64,000 bases of DNA, from assembly GCF_048564905.1 (NCBI RefSeq), contig NC_132996.1:50256501-50320500 (forward strand). The letters run 5' to 3'. Below the pieces are notes generated by a model. The model had not been told where the DNA came from and did not search any database. It worked only from the letters and a program-made list of their open reading frames with translations. Source of the stretch: Vicugna pacos (Eukaryota; Chordata; Mammalia; Artiodactyla; Camelidae). The stretch's first letter is position 1. The number at the start of each line of letters is the position of its first letter. Position numbers and translations under genes: made by a program. Of this stretch, positions 1 to 25,332 are shown piece after piece.

Positions 1-555
1 GCTTCTCAGCAGACCAGAGTCCATTCTCTTAATTCTTGTTTGTAACTTCCACTTAATCTATGGCAGTCAATGGGCTATCATCAGAGAGCAGCTGTCTTTA
101 AGAAAAGCAAGAGAATCCAAAACACTAGCAACAAGCCTAACGGAAAACCTGGCTTCAGAATGAGATTTTTTAATTAGCCTTGTTTACATAGACTCTATCA
201 ATGACTTAAAAACTGTTAATGGGCCGATCAGCAGAAGGTCTTTTCAATGCCAGTCCTTCATTGAGTTTATTATAAGATAATGTTATTTGACTACGGTAGA
301 AGTCAGGAAGTTAAGGTTTTTCACAGCCAATACTAATGCAAATGCATTAACATTATCACAGGAGTTTGCAAGCAATTCACTATCAAAAAGATTAAAAGCA
401 TTGCAAAGTAAAAATTTGCCTTTTTTAAGTATACCCAAAAGTTAAAAAAATAATAATAAAAGTAAAATAATACACCCCTACTGCTTATGAGCAAACACAC
501 TCCCATCCAAATGAGAAAGATGAGAGATCATCACTAACTGGAGGCTGCGCACCAC
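1..555. other. Unassigned intergenic DNA
   Basis: AT-rich DNA with no gene, RNA or repeat family recognised. Confidence 0.6.
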
Positions 556-875
556 TGTTAATGTTCTCAGGCTGCTATCACAAAATACCACAGATTAGAT
601 GGCTTAAACAATGGAAACTTATTTTCTTACAGTTCTGGAGGCTAGAAGTCCCAGATCAAGGTCCAGCAGAGTCAGCTGCCAGCGAGGGCTCTCTTCCTAT
701 CTTGCAGATGGCTGTCTTCTCACTGTGTCCTCAAGTAGCAGTGAGAGCAGGCTTCGTCGTGCCTTATAAAGGCACTAATCCCAACATGAGTGTCCCTCAC
801 TTATGACCTCATTTAACCCTAATTACATCTCAAAGGCTCCATCTACAAATACTACCACGTTGAGAGTAGATTATT
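556..875 (-). mobile_element. Solo LTR fossil, ERVL-MaLR (MLT1-like)
   Basis: Read on the minus strand it carries the MaLR end pattern: a CCTCCAGAACTGT-type word, then GTTTAAGCCA, then GGTATTTTGTGATAGCAGCC. It is an old, broken element with no internal region; family is by wording and subfamily is not assigned. Chance open frames in it are not genes. Confidence 0.7.
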
Positions 876-1016
876 AGCTCACCAGGGCAACAGAATTGGG
901 CCTGGAATATAGGCTGATCCTGGACCCATTTGACAGAGCTAAAAATTGATGACCTAAGCCTCCACCTTAGGAAATTAGAAAAAGAAGAGCAAATCAAAAC
1001 CAAAGTAAACAGAAGA

Positions 1017-1120
1017 GCGCTCGCTTCAGCAGCACATGTACTAAAAGTGGAACGCTACAGAGATTAGCATGCCCCCTGTGCAAGGATGACATGCAGCCTT
1101 GTGAAGTGTTCCATATTTTT
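1017..1120 (+). pseudogene. U6 snRNA retropseudogene, 5' half of a U6/L1 chimera
   Basis: The 104-bp match starts GCGCTCGCTTCAGCAGCACA and ends CCATATTTTT, covering full-length U6 (about 107 nt) with roughly ten changes. The ACAGAGA box is kept but the AGA after it is missing. It runs straight into an L1 3' end without a poly(A) tract, so it is a retrocopy and not a pol III gene; no PSE or TATA box is seen upstream. Confidence 0.9.
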
Positions 1121-1303
1121 ACTACCTACCATATATAAAATAGATAAACAACAAGTTTATATTGTATAGCACAGGAAACTATATTCAATATCTTATAGTA
1201 ACCTATAATGAAAAAGAATCTGAAAAGGAATATATATGTATATGTATGACAAACATTATGCCGTACACCAGAAATTGACACAACATTGTAAACTGACTAT
1301 TAA
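1121..1303 (+). mobile_element. L1 3' end, 3' half of a U6/L1 chimera
   Basis: The words ATAAAATAGATAAACAACAA, GTATAGCACAGGAAACTATA and TTGACACAACATTGTAAACT are those of the artiodactyl L1 3' UTR, in sense, ending in an A-rich tail. It abuts the U6 3' T-run directly. Confidence 0.88.
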
Positions 1304-2458
1304 AAAGAAAGAATGGATCCTGTCCCTCCTTGATCACGCTCAGGTGTTAAGCTTCACTAATTTCCAGCTGATTGCGCTCTTGTTTTTAACAATTTATCCT
1401 GGGCATAAATTGCCCTACAAACTACTCTAATCGAGGCTCATTTGAAGGAATAGTACTGAGGTCAGTGTTAAATGTTTGTTCAGATTCCATGAGGGCTCCC
1501 CCTTGCTATCTTAATTCGGATTTTCGTCTGAAAACTAGTCAGCCTACAGTTTAGCTTGTATCTTGAATCTCCTTCCAGTTGTTTTTCACCATAACCTGTA
1601 CTGTCCTTGTGAATTCTCTTAGACTTGGTCTTCTCCATGCGCTGCTGCAAATGAAGTCACTTCCTTTGGAAAGAGATGAGTAGTTATCTTTTTTATATGA
1701 CCTGCTTCTACTGCCAGACAAAATTTCTGAGCCAGGGCTCTGAAGCTAGGTGGAACATGATGGCAAGCTTCTCTCTAAATAACATCCCTTAAGAGCTGAG
1801 TGCTCATGGTAGTGGGGAGGGGAGCAGCTGAGTGGGGAGCAGCTGAGCTCTTGGCTTGTTTCTCCTGGCATGGAATCAATGCTTGATGGGCCAGGGCAAG
1901 GATGATTAGGGTCCCAGTATTCTCAGCATGTCACACCCAAGACAGAGCCTCCATTCCATCAGTGGGAGCTAGGAAGAAGAAGGGAGTCCCCACCTCTCAA
2001 CCATACCCTACCAGGACTTAGCCTCAAAAGGGGGAGTTGGGGGCAGAATGAGAAATGCTGATTTTCTGTTCCACCTAGAACGAAAGTCCTCCCACTGGGA
2101 GCTGGGGGACTAGGGAACCCTGCAGCAGTCTGGAGTACAGTCTCTTCCTTGCTGAGTTGAGAAGAAGAAGGAGGGAGTGGTCTGGACTCAATACCACAGA
2201 CTCTTGCTTTTCTTACTCAGTTTTCATACATTTTCTTGAATAGATGTTGCTATATTTCTATTTGTGCTTAGGACCTCCAGCTGTTAAAATTTTTAAGTAA
2301 AAGTTTTTATGCAAAACTACAATGGTCCATATTTGATATGTGTATGAGTCTTTGTATCATGTTTGCATTTGATAAAAATAATGATTAAATATACTTATAA
2401 TAACATGTAAAAATATAAACTATATACATGTTATATATATAATTTTCAGTCAAACATT
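1304..2458. other. Unassigned intergenic DNA
   Basis: No gene is recognised. GA-rich stretches at about 1800-2200 may be a decayed repeat. A 15-bp word (GGGGAGCAGCTGAGT-type) is tandemly doubled at about 1815-1847. Confidence 0.5.
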
Positions 2459-2632
2459 CTTTTTTTAAAAATTTTTATTTCTTATTGAAGTGTAGTTGAT
2501 TTACAATGTTAGTTTCATGTGTACAGCAAAGCAATTCATATACATATTTTTTTCAGATTCTTTTTCAATACAACTCATTACAAGAAATTGAATATAGTTC
2601 CCTGTGCTATACAGTAGGTCCTTGTGCTTATC
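2459..2632 (-). mobile_element. L1 3' end fragment, antisense
   Basis: Reads ATTGAAGTGTAGTTGATTTA through GTTCCCTGTGCTATACAGTA, the antisense of the artiodactyl L1 3' UTR. It is followed at once by a second L1 3' end in the same orientation. Confidence 0.88.
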
Positions 2633-3140
2633 TACTTTATTTTATTTATTGAAGTACAGTCAATTACAATGTGTCAATTTCTTGTGTACAGCACCATGTC
2701 CCAGTCATGCATATACATACATACATTTGTTTTCACATTCTTTTTCACTAAAGGTTATTACAAGATAATGATAGTTCCCTGTGCTATACAGAAGAAACTT
2801 TTTTTAAAATCTATTTTTATTTATAGTGGCTAAAATTTGTAAATTTCAAACTCCCAAATTTATCCTTTCCCACCCCCTTTCCCTGGTAACCATAAAATTG
2901 TTTACTATGTCTGCGAATATGTTTCTGTTTTGTAGGTGAGTTCATAGTGTCCTTTTTTTTTTATATATATTCCACATATGAGTGATACCTATGGTATTTT
3001 TCTTTCTCTTTCTGGCTTACTTCACTTAGAATGACAATCTCTAGGTACATCCATGTTGCTGCAAATGGCATTATTTTATTCTTTTTTATGGCTGAGTAGT
3101 GTTCCATTGTATAAATATACCACAACTCCTTTAGCCAGTC
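2633..3140 (-). mobile_element. L1 3' UTR plus ORF2 end, antisense
   Basis: Starts again at ATTGAAGTACAGTCAATTAC, the 3' end, and continues into the antisense of the ORF2 terminus (GGCTGAGTAGTGTTCCATTG). It is 5' truncated; roughly 500 bp remain. Confidence 0.87.
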
Positions 3141-3239
3141 ATCTTTGACAGGTGTTTCAAATTAGACTTTTTCCCTTATAATTTCTCAGTGTTTCAAGGA
3201 GGAAAATTCTTTCTAGTATTCAATGTCTAGTCCCATAAT

Positions 3240-3429
3240 TTCATTGGATCTTTTTTTTTAGCAGCATTTTGTTTTGTTTTGTTTTGTTTTGTTTGTGGGG
3301 GGGCAGTAATTAGGTTTGTCTGTTTGTTTGTTTGTTTGTTTATTTAAATGGAGGTACTGGGGATTGAACCTCATACATTCTAAGCATGCACTCTACCACT
3401 GAGCTATATTCTCTGCTTCATTCGATCTT
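3240..3429 (-). mobile_element. Vic-1-type tRNA SINE with target-site duplication
   Basis: Antisense tRNA-like head (ACTGGGGATTGAAC, GCATGCACTCTACCACTGAG) at about 3340-3416, with the tail (TAATTAGG, TTTG repeats) to its left. It is flanked by TTCATTGGATCTT at 3240-3252 and TTCATTCGATCTT at 3417-3429, 12 of 13 identical, so the insertion is well bounded. Confidence 0.9.
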
Positions 3430-4653
3430 AATTATGGAATTTAATCATTTATCCATTCAAAAAATACTGAAATGTCAGGTAACAGTCTTGTTTACTGAAA
3501 AGGTAGGCAAAATTCTTTGTCTCACACCTCTCAAGCAGTGATGATAATTTGATGTCTGCAGTATCTTGATTTTGGGTAATGCCTTTGGGTTTTGAAAACA
3601 AGGAACTGTCAGGAAAAAAAAAGCTAAGTGGTGACAAATTGAGTGTATGCTTAAGGCTCTCAGGTAAATTTGTAGTCAGCACGAGATTTCTAAATCCTAA
3701 ATATAAGCCTCACTGATGATCTGTTCTAGAAGTCCCCAAATCTAGCTGCATCCTGAAGTCATTAGGGAGCTTATTTCCAAGTGCAAAAGAGATGGAAAAT
3801 TTCTGAACATATCCTACTGGTAATTATTAAATGATATACTCTGTGGACTTCCTAGCACCAGTTTATAACCTGGCTCCTGCCAAACTACAACTGAAAAGGC
3901 CAAAAGAACTTAAAAACATGGAAAAAATCTGCATCAATAAATAGGTATGATCTAAATGCTCCAAAGATTCTGCTACATGGACTGTTGAACAAGACTAGAT
4001 TAAAAAAAAACCAGAGAGGAACTTCAACTTCTCTTCCAAAAAAAACCACAGGATGTTGATATGTTAAACAAATAGAGGAGATCTTGGCAGAATCCAACTA
4101 TCAACCTCTGATTCAGTGGAATAGAGTGGCAGGAAGAATAAGGTCACAAGACTTTAGGAAAGCAGTCCAACTGAAGGCCACATTTAAAAAGCCTTCAAAA
4201 ACGACAGGAGTTGGAAAGCTTCAGGGCAAGCACGCCCACAGCAAACATAAGCCAGCAGGTGATGTGTTACTTCTGCAATAAGAGAGACGGAATATAGTCA
4301 CACTGTCTATGTGGAACAGAAGGTGGACCAAATAAAAAGTTAGAAAGCTGACCCTGGTACAGAGACTTCACCAAACACAAGAACGAAACTCTCAGGAGAC
4401 TGTACTGTAGATCTAGTAGACCTTATAGACCTTACACGATGAGCTCTCCCGCTTACAGACTGGAGAGAAATTACTGAACAACCCAGCAGTGTATAATGTG
4501 GAGATCCAAAGAGGATCTCCTCCCCCTCTTTTTAAGCAAATATTAGACTTAAATAGACCTCTCCTCCTTCAAGAATCAAAAAAACTCAAAATGGAGCCCA
4601 CAGGACAATTCTGAAATGTAAGTAAGAGAGCCTAACACCAAGGAGGGGTGGAC
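3430..4653. other. Unassigned intergenic DNA
   Basis: No gene or repeat family recognised; open frames here are short and non-conserved in look. Confidence 0.5.
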
Positions 4654-6060
4654 TTTTCATTCTTTAATTCACCAAATGTTCACTGAGTACCTACTGTGGG
4701 TCAAGATGTCAGTGAATCTTGTCCACATGAAGATTATATTGGGGGAGAGGGAGGAAACAGACAATAAACAGTAGATATTTTTTAGAAGTCAGTATATGTA
4801 TTAGAAAGGGCTAGACCTAAACAAGCAATTCTCCAAGGAAGACATACAAATGATCAAAAAGCACATGAAAAAATGCTCAGTATCACTAATTATCAGAGAA
4901 ATGCAAATCAAAACTACAATGAGGTATCACCTCACACCAGTCAGAATGGCCGTCATTCAAAAATCCAAAAATGATAAATGCTGGAGAGGCTGTGGAGAAA
5001 GGGGAACCCTCCTACACTGCTGGTGGGAATGCAGTCTGGTGCAGCCACTATGGAAAACAGTGTGGAGATTCCTCAAAAGACTAGGAATAGACTTACCATA
5101 TGACCCAGGAATCCCACTCCTGGGCCTGTATCCAGAAGGAAATCTACTTCAGGATGACACCTGCACTCCAATGTTCATAGCAGCACTATTTACAATAGCC
5201 AAAACATGGAAACAGCCTAAATGTCCATCAACAGGTGACTGGATAAAGAAGAGGTGGTGTATTTATACAATGGAATACTACTCAGCCATAAAAACCGACA
5301 ACATAATGCCATTTGCAGCAACATGGATGCTCCTGGAGAATGTCATTCTAAGTGAAGTAAGCCAGAAAAAGAAAAATACCATATGAGATCGCTCATATGT
5401 GGAAACTAAAAAACAAAAACAAAAATAAACAAACAAACAAAAACAAAGCATAAATACAGGACAGAAATAGACTCACAGACAGAGAATACAGACTTGTGGT
5501 TACCAGGGGGGTGGAGGGTGGGAAGGGATAGACTGGGATTTCAAAATTTTAGAATAGATAAACAAGATTACACTGTATAGCACAGGGAAATATACACAAA
5601 ATGTTATGATAACTCACAGAGAAAAAAATGTGACAATGAGTGTGTATATGTCCATGAATGACTGAAAAATTGTGCTGAACACTGGAATTTGACACAACAT
5701 TGTAAAATGATTATAAATCAATAAAAATGTTAAAAAAAATAAATACATACATACATAAATAGATAAACCTAATTACTTCCCCGAAAATAAAATATTTTTA
5801 TTATTATTAAAAAAAAAAAAAAGAAAGGGCTAAGAAATTTGAAAAAGAGGAAAAGACCAGGATAAGGAGGCTCTGGAGAGCTAGGAATAACTATGGGACA
5901 TAAGGTCATCATCAGTCCAGGATTTAAACAGGATGGTTAAGGACATCTTCATTGAGAAGGTGATGTTCAAACCAAAACTTGAAGAATATGAGAGTTAGCT
6001 ATGTGTTTATTTGGGAAAAGAGCACTGCTGGCAGAGTGAACAGCTGTACAGAGCCCCTTA
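4654..6060 (-). mobile_element. L2 fragment split by a younger L1
   Basis: Positions 4654-4802 read as antisense L2 (CACCAAATGTTCACTGAGTA, CTACTGTGGGTCA). The L2-like sequence resumes after the L1 at about 5833 and runs to about 6060. The interruption dates the L1 as younger than the L2. Confidence 0.65.
4803..5832 (+). mobile_element. 5'-truncated L1 with ORF2 end, 3' UTR, SINE-type tail and target-site duplication
   Basis: The element is bounded by AGAAAGGGCTA at 4803-4813 and 5822-5832. It carries the ORF2 C-terminus, open from 4850 to 5386 (178 codons) with [40 protein letters not shown] and [10 protein letters not shown], all standard L1 ORF2 landmarks. It then carries the L1 3' UTR to about 5735. 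After the poly(A) it has ATAAACCTAATTACTTCCCC and more A/T-rich DNA, the tail type of the Vic-1 SINE, before the second target-site copy. It lacks most of the full element and so is not mobile. Confidence 0.9.
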
Positions 6061-6840
6061 ATGTAGGAAAATATCTGCTGTGTGAAGAGAACAGGCTGGA
6101 GTGGAATGATGAGAGGGAAGAGTGCGGGTAGACTTTGCAGAGGTTTGCTCTGTGGCATAATCTTCTCTATGTTTGCAGGACCACTCTAGTTGCTTAAAAG
6201 GGTGGGACAAAGAGAAAAGTAAGACCAGTTTGAAAGCTACTCTACTAATCCAGGCAAGAGATGACAGTGATTCAGGCCAAAGTAATAGGAATGGAGACAG
6301 TGGAACATGGTAAAATTCTGGATATATTTTGAAAATAGCGCCAACAGATGTACTCATGAATTGTGTGGGTGCAGAGCGAGAGAAAAGGAGGAGTCAAGAA
6401 TTTCAGCCTGTGCTACTCGAGTTGGGAGTCGCTATTAACTTGGCTGGAGGAAGTTTGTGTGGAACAGATTTAGAGGGGAAAGATCAGGAGTGTGGTTTTG
6501 GACATGTTGAGTTTAGGATGCCTACCGGATGTCCAAGTGGATATGTAGAGTTGCCAGCAGGATAAATGAGGCTGAAGTTTTAATGAAATGTTTACAGTAG
6601 AGATAATAATTTAGAGAGCCTTCAAAATAGTTTTTTAAAACATGAGACTGGCTGAAGGAGCAAATGATAAAAAAAAAAAAAAGAGGACCAAGGACTGAGC
6701 TCTGGGACACCTGAACATTATTACAAGGCAGGGAGAAGAGGAGGTATCAGAGGAAAGGAGACTGAGGAATAACAGTCAGTGAGACAGGAGAAATACTCAG
6801 TGTCATGTTCTGGAAAACAAGTTCTCGGCTTAGTATTTTG
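6061..6840. repeat. Old interspersed repeat, family not assigned
   Basis: Words such as AATCCAGGCAAGAGATGACA, GGACATGTTGAGTTTAGGAT and GAGGACCAAGGACTGAGCTC belong to a common mammal-wide repeat, often found next to L2, whose name I cannot fix from memory. Related wording occurs at 19310-19510. Confidence 0.5.
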
Positions 6841-8689
6841 TAACTATCAACAAAGCTATCCTTTACTGGATGTTGACTCTTGGGTAATATAATAATAACT
6901 CAAGTTCTTTTTTTTTTTTCAACTAAAGAAGCTAAATGCTTATAAATCTGAAAATCTCTATATTTAAATATTCAGTGATTTTTTTCAACTTTGCACATAT
7001 TACTTCAAAAAAATAGTTATATCAATTTTGTGGGTGAAAAAAAAAAAGAAACTCCATTTGTAAAAGAGAAAATGGTCAATCTAAGCCAAATTCTAAGGCC
7101 CTCAGTAAAACTATGATAACAGTGGTCACAGTTTATCTCTATTAGTTTACCAGCCCAAAGTAGTCACACAATTTTACTCAGACATTATTATGTTCTAAAT
7201 ATTGGTTATGATATATATCAGTGTTTAATTAATTGAAACTTGTATAGAATGAGAGTAAAACAACCATCTAATCTATTTCACCACTCCATGAGAAGGGTCA
7301 TTGTTGACTTACAGTTTATGTGACAAAGGGGGTGGATGTGAATAACTAGAATATTTCTACAAAGTATTTATGGTAAACATGATTTATTCTAATTCTCTTA
7401 TAGCACCCATAGCCTTCGACTAATAAGAACATTTTAAAAGCCCTGTGTTCAAACTCACATGAATGGCAATTCATTATTAATACTAATTTATTTCACACAC
7501 TATATAAGTATCCGAGTAACGTTGTATAGAAATTTACATTAAAAATTATATGCTTCGTTTCTAAAAAACTCAGGATGTATCATTACATTATGTACACTAT
7601 GCATACAGAAAACTGTATACATATTTGAAATGTATTTTTTTACTGAGACTTAAGTGCACCCAAAATATTTTATTTTCTCAGGCATTCACAACAATTGCTA
7701 AGAGCCAATTATGAACAGCTTCTGAACTAAATGCTGAGGATTCAGCAGTGAAAAGACAAAAATCCTTGAGGTCTTGGAACTTACATTCCATGAAAAAAGT
7801 CCCATCAGGTAAAAGGAAATTTTGTGAGGTGTTAAAGGACTATTTCTCAAAATGTTCTTCTCTGACATTCTGCATTATCTCTGGTGTTTTTTAATTATCA
7901 GTGGTAAATAATGGAGATTTGTGTATTTTACCACGATTTTTAAAAAACGATGGAGGTTCTCAGGGACACCACCCTAGAAGCTGGAAATCAGAAACTGAGA
8001 TTGAGGAGAAGGAGCCAGATACAAGCCTGAAGTCTGATTTAGCCAAAATTGAGGTGAAAATTTAAAGATTACACTTTCCACATTTTAACAGTGAAAAGAT
8101 GACTCTAAATTGCTACCTTAATACCAAAATTTTTTCAAAAACTCCAGAAGATTTTTATTCATCACTTTTTAATTTTTACATTTCTCGATTCATATTTCTA
8201 GTTTACATTGTTAGAGAGAATGGCAGTGCAGGTTGTTTGTTTTGAGGTGATTTAGTGTCTGTGGATACAGGATTGCACCAGAACAGACTGGTGAATTATC
8301 AACTAGTTCTGTTTCCTACCTCTTGATTGGCTTAGATAAGTTAGACCCAGTGAAGTCTTCCCATTGTTAAATGGAGTATTAACTTGACATATTTGTTTGA
8401 GAAATAATCAATAAAAATGATTTTAAAGTACATACACACACAAAAAAAACCCTGCAAAAGTTACCTAGGTGCATGCTGTTTTATAGTAGTTTTATAGTAT
8501 ACTAGATTCATCCAGAAAGGGATGGAAGAAATATTCTTTTATGTCATAAACTGTCTGATTGTGATACTTGCCAGATATGAGAGGGATTTTTAATTTTTTT
8601 TTGCTAGAGATATCTAAGCATTAAATTTTAAAGAGCATGAAGCTGATATTTTTTAAAAATCTCTGTATTTTAATGAGGATAATCATCAT
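6841..8689. other. Unassigned AT-rich intergenic DNA
   Basis: An antisense L2-like patch lies at about 7690-7800 (AAATGCTGAGGATTCAGCAG). Otherwise nothing is recognised. Confidence 0.5.
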
Positions 8690-8970
8690 TATATAAGACA
8701 TCTGGTATGTGCCCAACACAACAGATACTGAAATAAATCTGAGAGGTTAGGATATGCTCGCTGCCCTGGACAGTTTTCCAACTTTGTTAGGCAATCAAGA
8801 TGTGTGTGTTGAAATAATTAGGTAGTATCAATACAACAAGGGCCTAAATAGAAATGTATTTGGTAAGTGCCATGGGTCTGTCAGAGAGGGAATATATCAG
8901 GGTAATCTGGAAAAACCTGTCCAGTGAAGAGGCAGGATTTGAATTAGGTCTCCAGGGTACATAGAATGTG
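8690..8970 (-). mobile_element. L2 fragment
   Basis: Antisense L2 wording (GGTATGTGCCCAACACAACA, GGAAAAACCTGTCCAGTGAA) lies just left of the L1 at 8971. Confidence 0.5.
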
Positions 8971-9245
8971 GATGGTTACGGGGGGGGGGGGGGGGGGGGG
9001 GCGGGGTAGAGGGTGGGAAGGGATAGACTGGGATTTCAAAATTGTAGAACAGATAAACAAGATTACACTGTATAGCACAGGGAAATATACACAAAATGTT
9101 ATGATAAATCACAGAGAAAAAAATGTGACAATGAGTGTGTATATGTCCATGTATGACTGAAAAATTGTACTGAACACTGGAATTTGACACAACACTGTAA
9201 AATGATTATGAATCAATAAAAATGTAAAAAAAAATAAATAAAGCA
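8971..9245 (+). mobile_element. Short 5'-truncated L1 3' end with a 22-G run
   Basis: Matches the L1 at 5490-5740 at about 96% (some eight differences in 225 bp, counted by eye), through to AATCAATAAAAATG and an A-rich tail. Its left end is a run of 22 G at 8980-9001. Open frames across the G-run code for poly-glycine or poly-proline and are not genes. Confidence 0.9.
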
Positions 9246-10370
9246 AAAAAAATTTTTTTTCAGGTGAGACAAAGATAATACAAGCGGGTAATAATTCTTT
9301 GAAATGTTATATAAAGTATCAAAATAGTCACTGAAGTCACCTGCCTTTTTCAAAAGACCCGATATTAGTGTTTGTCAAGGTTTGTTTCCAGAAATAGAGT
9401 GAGATTTTTTTTCTCCCAAGTAGTGAAAACAGATTTGTGTGTTCATTCAGTTACACAGCATGGGATAGACTAAAGTTAATTGGTCTGTTTGGTACCTGAA
9501 ACTGGTCCTAAATTGTACCTTATCTCTGTGAGCAGTAGCTGAGAAATTACAAAGGAAATGGCTTGAACAGAGGTGAGGTTGGGGTTTACTACCACCAGGG
9601 GGAGAGAGCACATTACAAAAAAAAAAAGACTAATACTGGCAACTTTTTCTAAATTTTAGGAGCAGTAATTGCCCATGTCTTGCCCACTAAACTGGAGTCC
9701 CTAGGGTCACAGCTTCTTAGTATGAATTCTTTGAAATAATCACATGTATGTATTCTTCTTAGTGTTTTGAAGCAACCACGTGTAGAAGCTTCCTGCAATA
9801 AGCTAAGTAATGAATTCCCACTTAAAAACTGTTCTGATTTATAACCTAATCACAGAGGAATCTTCCTAAGAAGGCATTTATTAGATGTACCAAAGGTTTA
9901 AAATGATTGCAAAATCGCCAAATTTGAAAAAAAAAAAAGGCGGGAGTAGGGAGGTAGGAAGTATCTGGCAGTTGAATTACTGGTCTCTTAGATCACTCCT
10001 CTTTTCAGAGGTACCCCAGCACTGGATCCCCGCGTTCCCTATTTTAAACTTCTCTTTAAGAGCCCCCCTCCCCTTCTTTTCTAGCTCTGTCTCTACCCAC
10101 ATGACCCGGAGTTACTTTGGATGCCGAACAGATTTTCTTGGCAGCCAGCCCCAAGGCCAGCCAGCTACCCTCCTGTGACCTCTAGACATTGTCCTCCTGG
10201 GCCAAAGTCTGGGCTAAGATAAAGATTTGTTCTTTACAGGAAGGGATGCGTGAAAAACCCGAGGCATTTATCACCATGACATAATTTTAATAACCTACGT
10301 TCCAGACCCAACCATTAAAATCCTTAACATGAATTAGTTCGTGACATCTCCATCAAAAAATTCCGTGCAG
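9246..10370. other. Unassigned intergenic DNA
   Basis: No gene or clear repeat. A pyrimidine-rich stretch at about 10040-10090 and A-runs are the only notable composition. Confidence 0.5.
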
Positions 10371-10372
10371 GT

Positions 10373-10447
10373 TGGGAGGGTATAGTTCAGAGGTAGAGCG
10401 CATGCTTAGCATGCATGCCGTCCTGGGGTTCAATCCCCAGTACCCCG
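10373..10447 (+). mobile_element. Vic-1 SINE head without tail
   Basis: The tRNA-Ala-like part only, from GGGAGGGTATAGTTCAGAGG to TTCAATCCCCAGTACCCC. The acceptor-stem halves pair poorly and no A-rich tail follows, so it is neither a tRNA gene nor an intact SINE. It sits at the left edge of the DEPDC7 CpG island and runs into a MIR-like patch (about 10478-10530, GAGGACACTGAGGCCCAAGG). Confidence 0.8.
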
Positions 10448-10939
10448 TGAAGCGGGTACTAATACTGCCCCCGCGTCACAGGTGAGGACACTGAGGCCCA
10501 AGGCAGTTAAACAGGGGGCGGAATCCCAGAGCTGACCCACGGTGGGGTCGCGCTTTGCATCTAGCTGGTCTGAGCCTGCCTGCGTGTAGCCCTGCCCGCG
10601 CCTGGACTGTGCCGAAGGGGGCGGGATGTGGGACGCGTGGGCCCGGCGCGGACTTGTGGGACCCCCGCATACCGAAATACCTTCCACCTGGCTACCGCTC
10701 GCACCCGGATAGGCCTGGGGCGAGGGCTGCACCTTTCTTTCGCCCGCGGGGCCTCGGGTTACGCTCAGCCTCACCGGCACGTGACTGCGGGCGTGTGGCG
10801 CTCGGCGGCGGGTCTGCGGGCGGGGGCGGGGCCTGGCGGGAGCCCCGCCCATCCCGGGCCAGTTAACTGGCGGCGGCAGCGCGGGCGCGCACTTCGCGGT
10901 GCCGCGGCCTGAAGCGGCGAAGTTCGGGCGACTGCGGCC

Positions 10940-25332
<14,393 letters not shown>

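Noticed and set aside
561-806. 81-codon frame
   Set aside because: Lies inside an MLT1-like LTR fossil and is not a host gene.
1017-1120. Functional U6 snRNA gene
   Set aside because: Diverged sequence with an internal loss, no upstream snRNA promoter signals seen, and fused to an L1 3' end.
8897-9190. Open frames coding poly-Gly or poly-Pro around the G-run
   Set aside because: They are produced by the 22-G homopolymer and the L1 3' UTR, which is non-coding.
10373-10447. Possible functional tRNA-Ala gene
   Set aside because: Acceptor-stem ends do not pair well, a base is inserted before TTCAATCC, and many SINE copies with the same head occur in the window.
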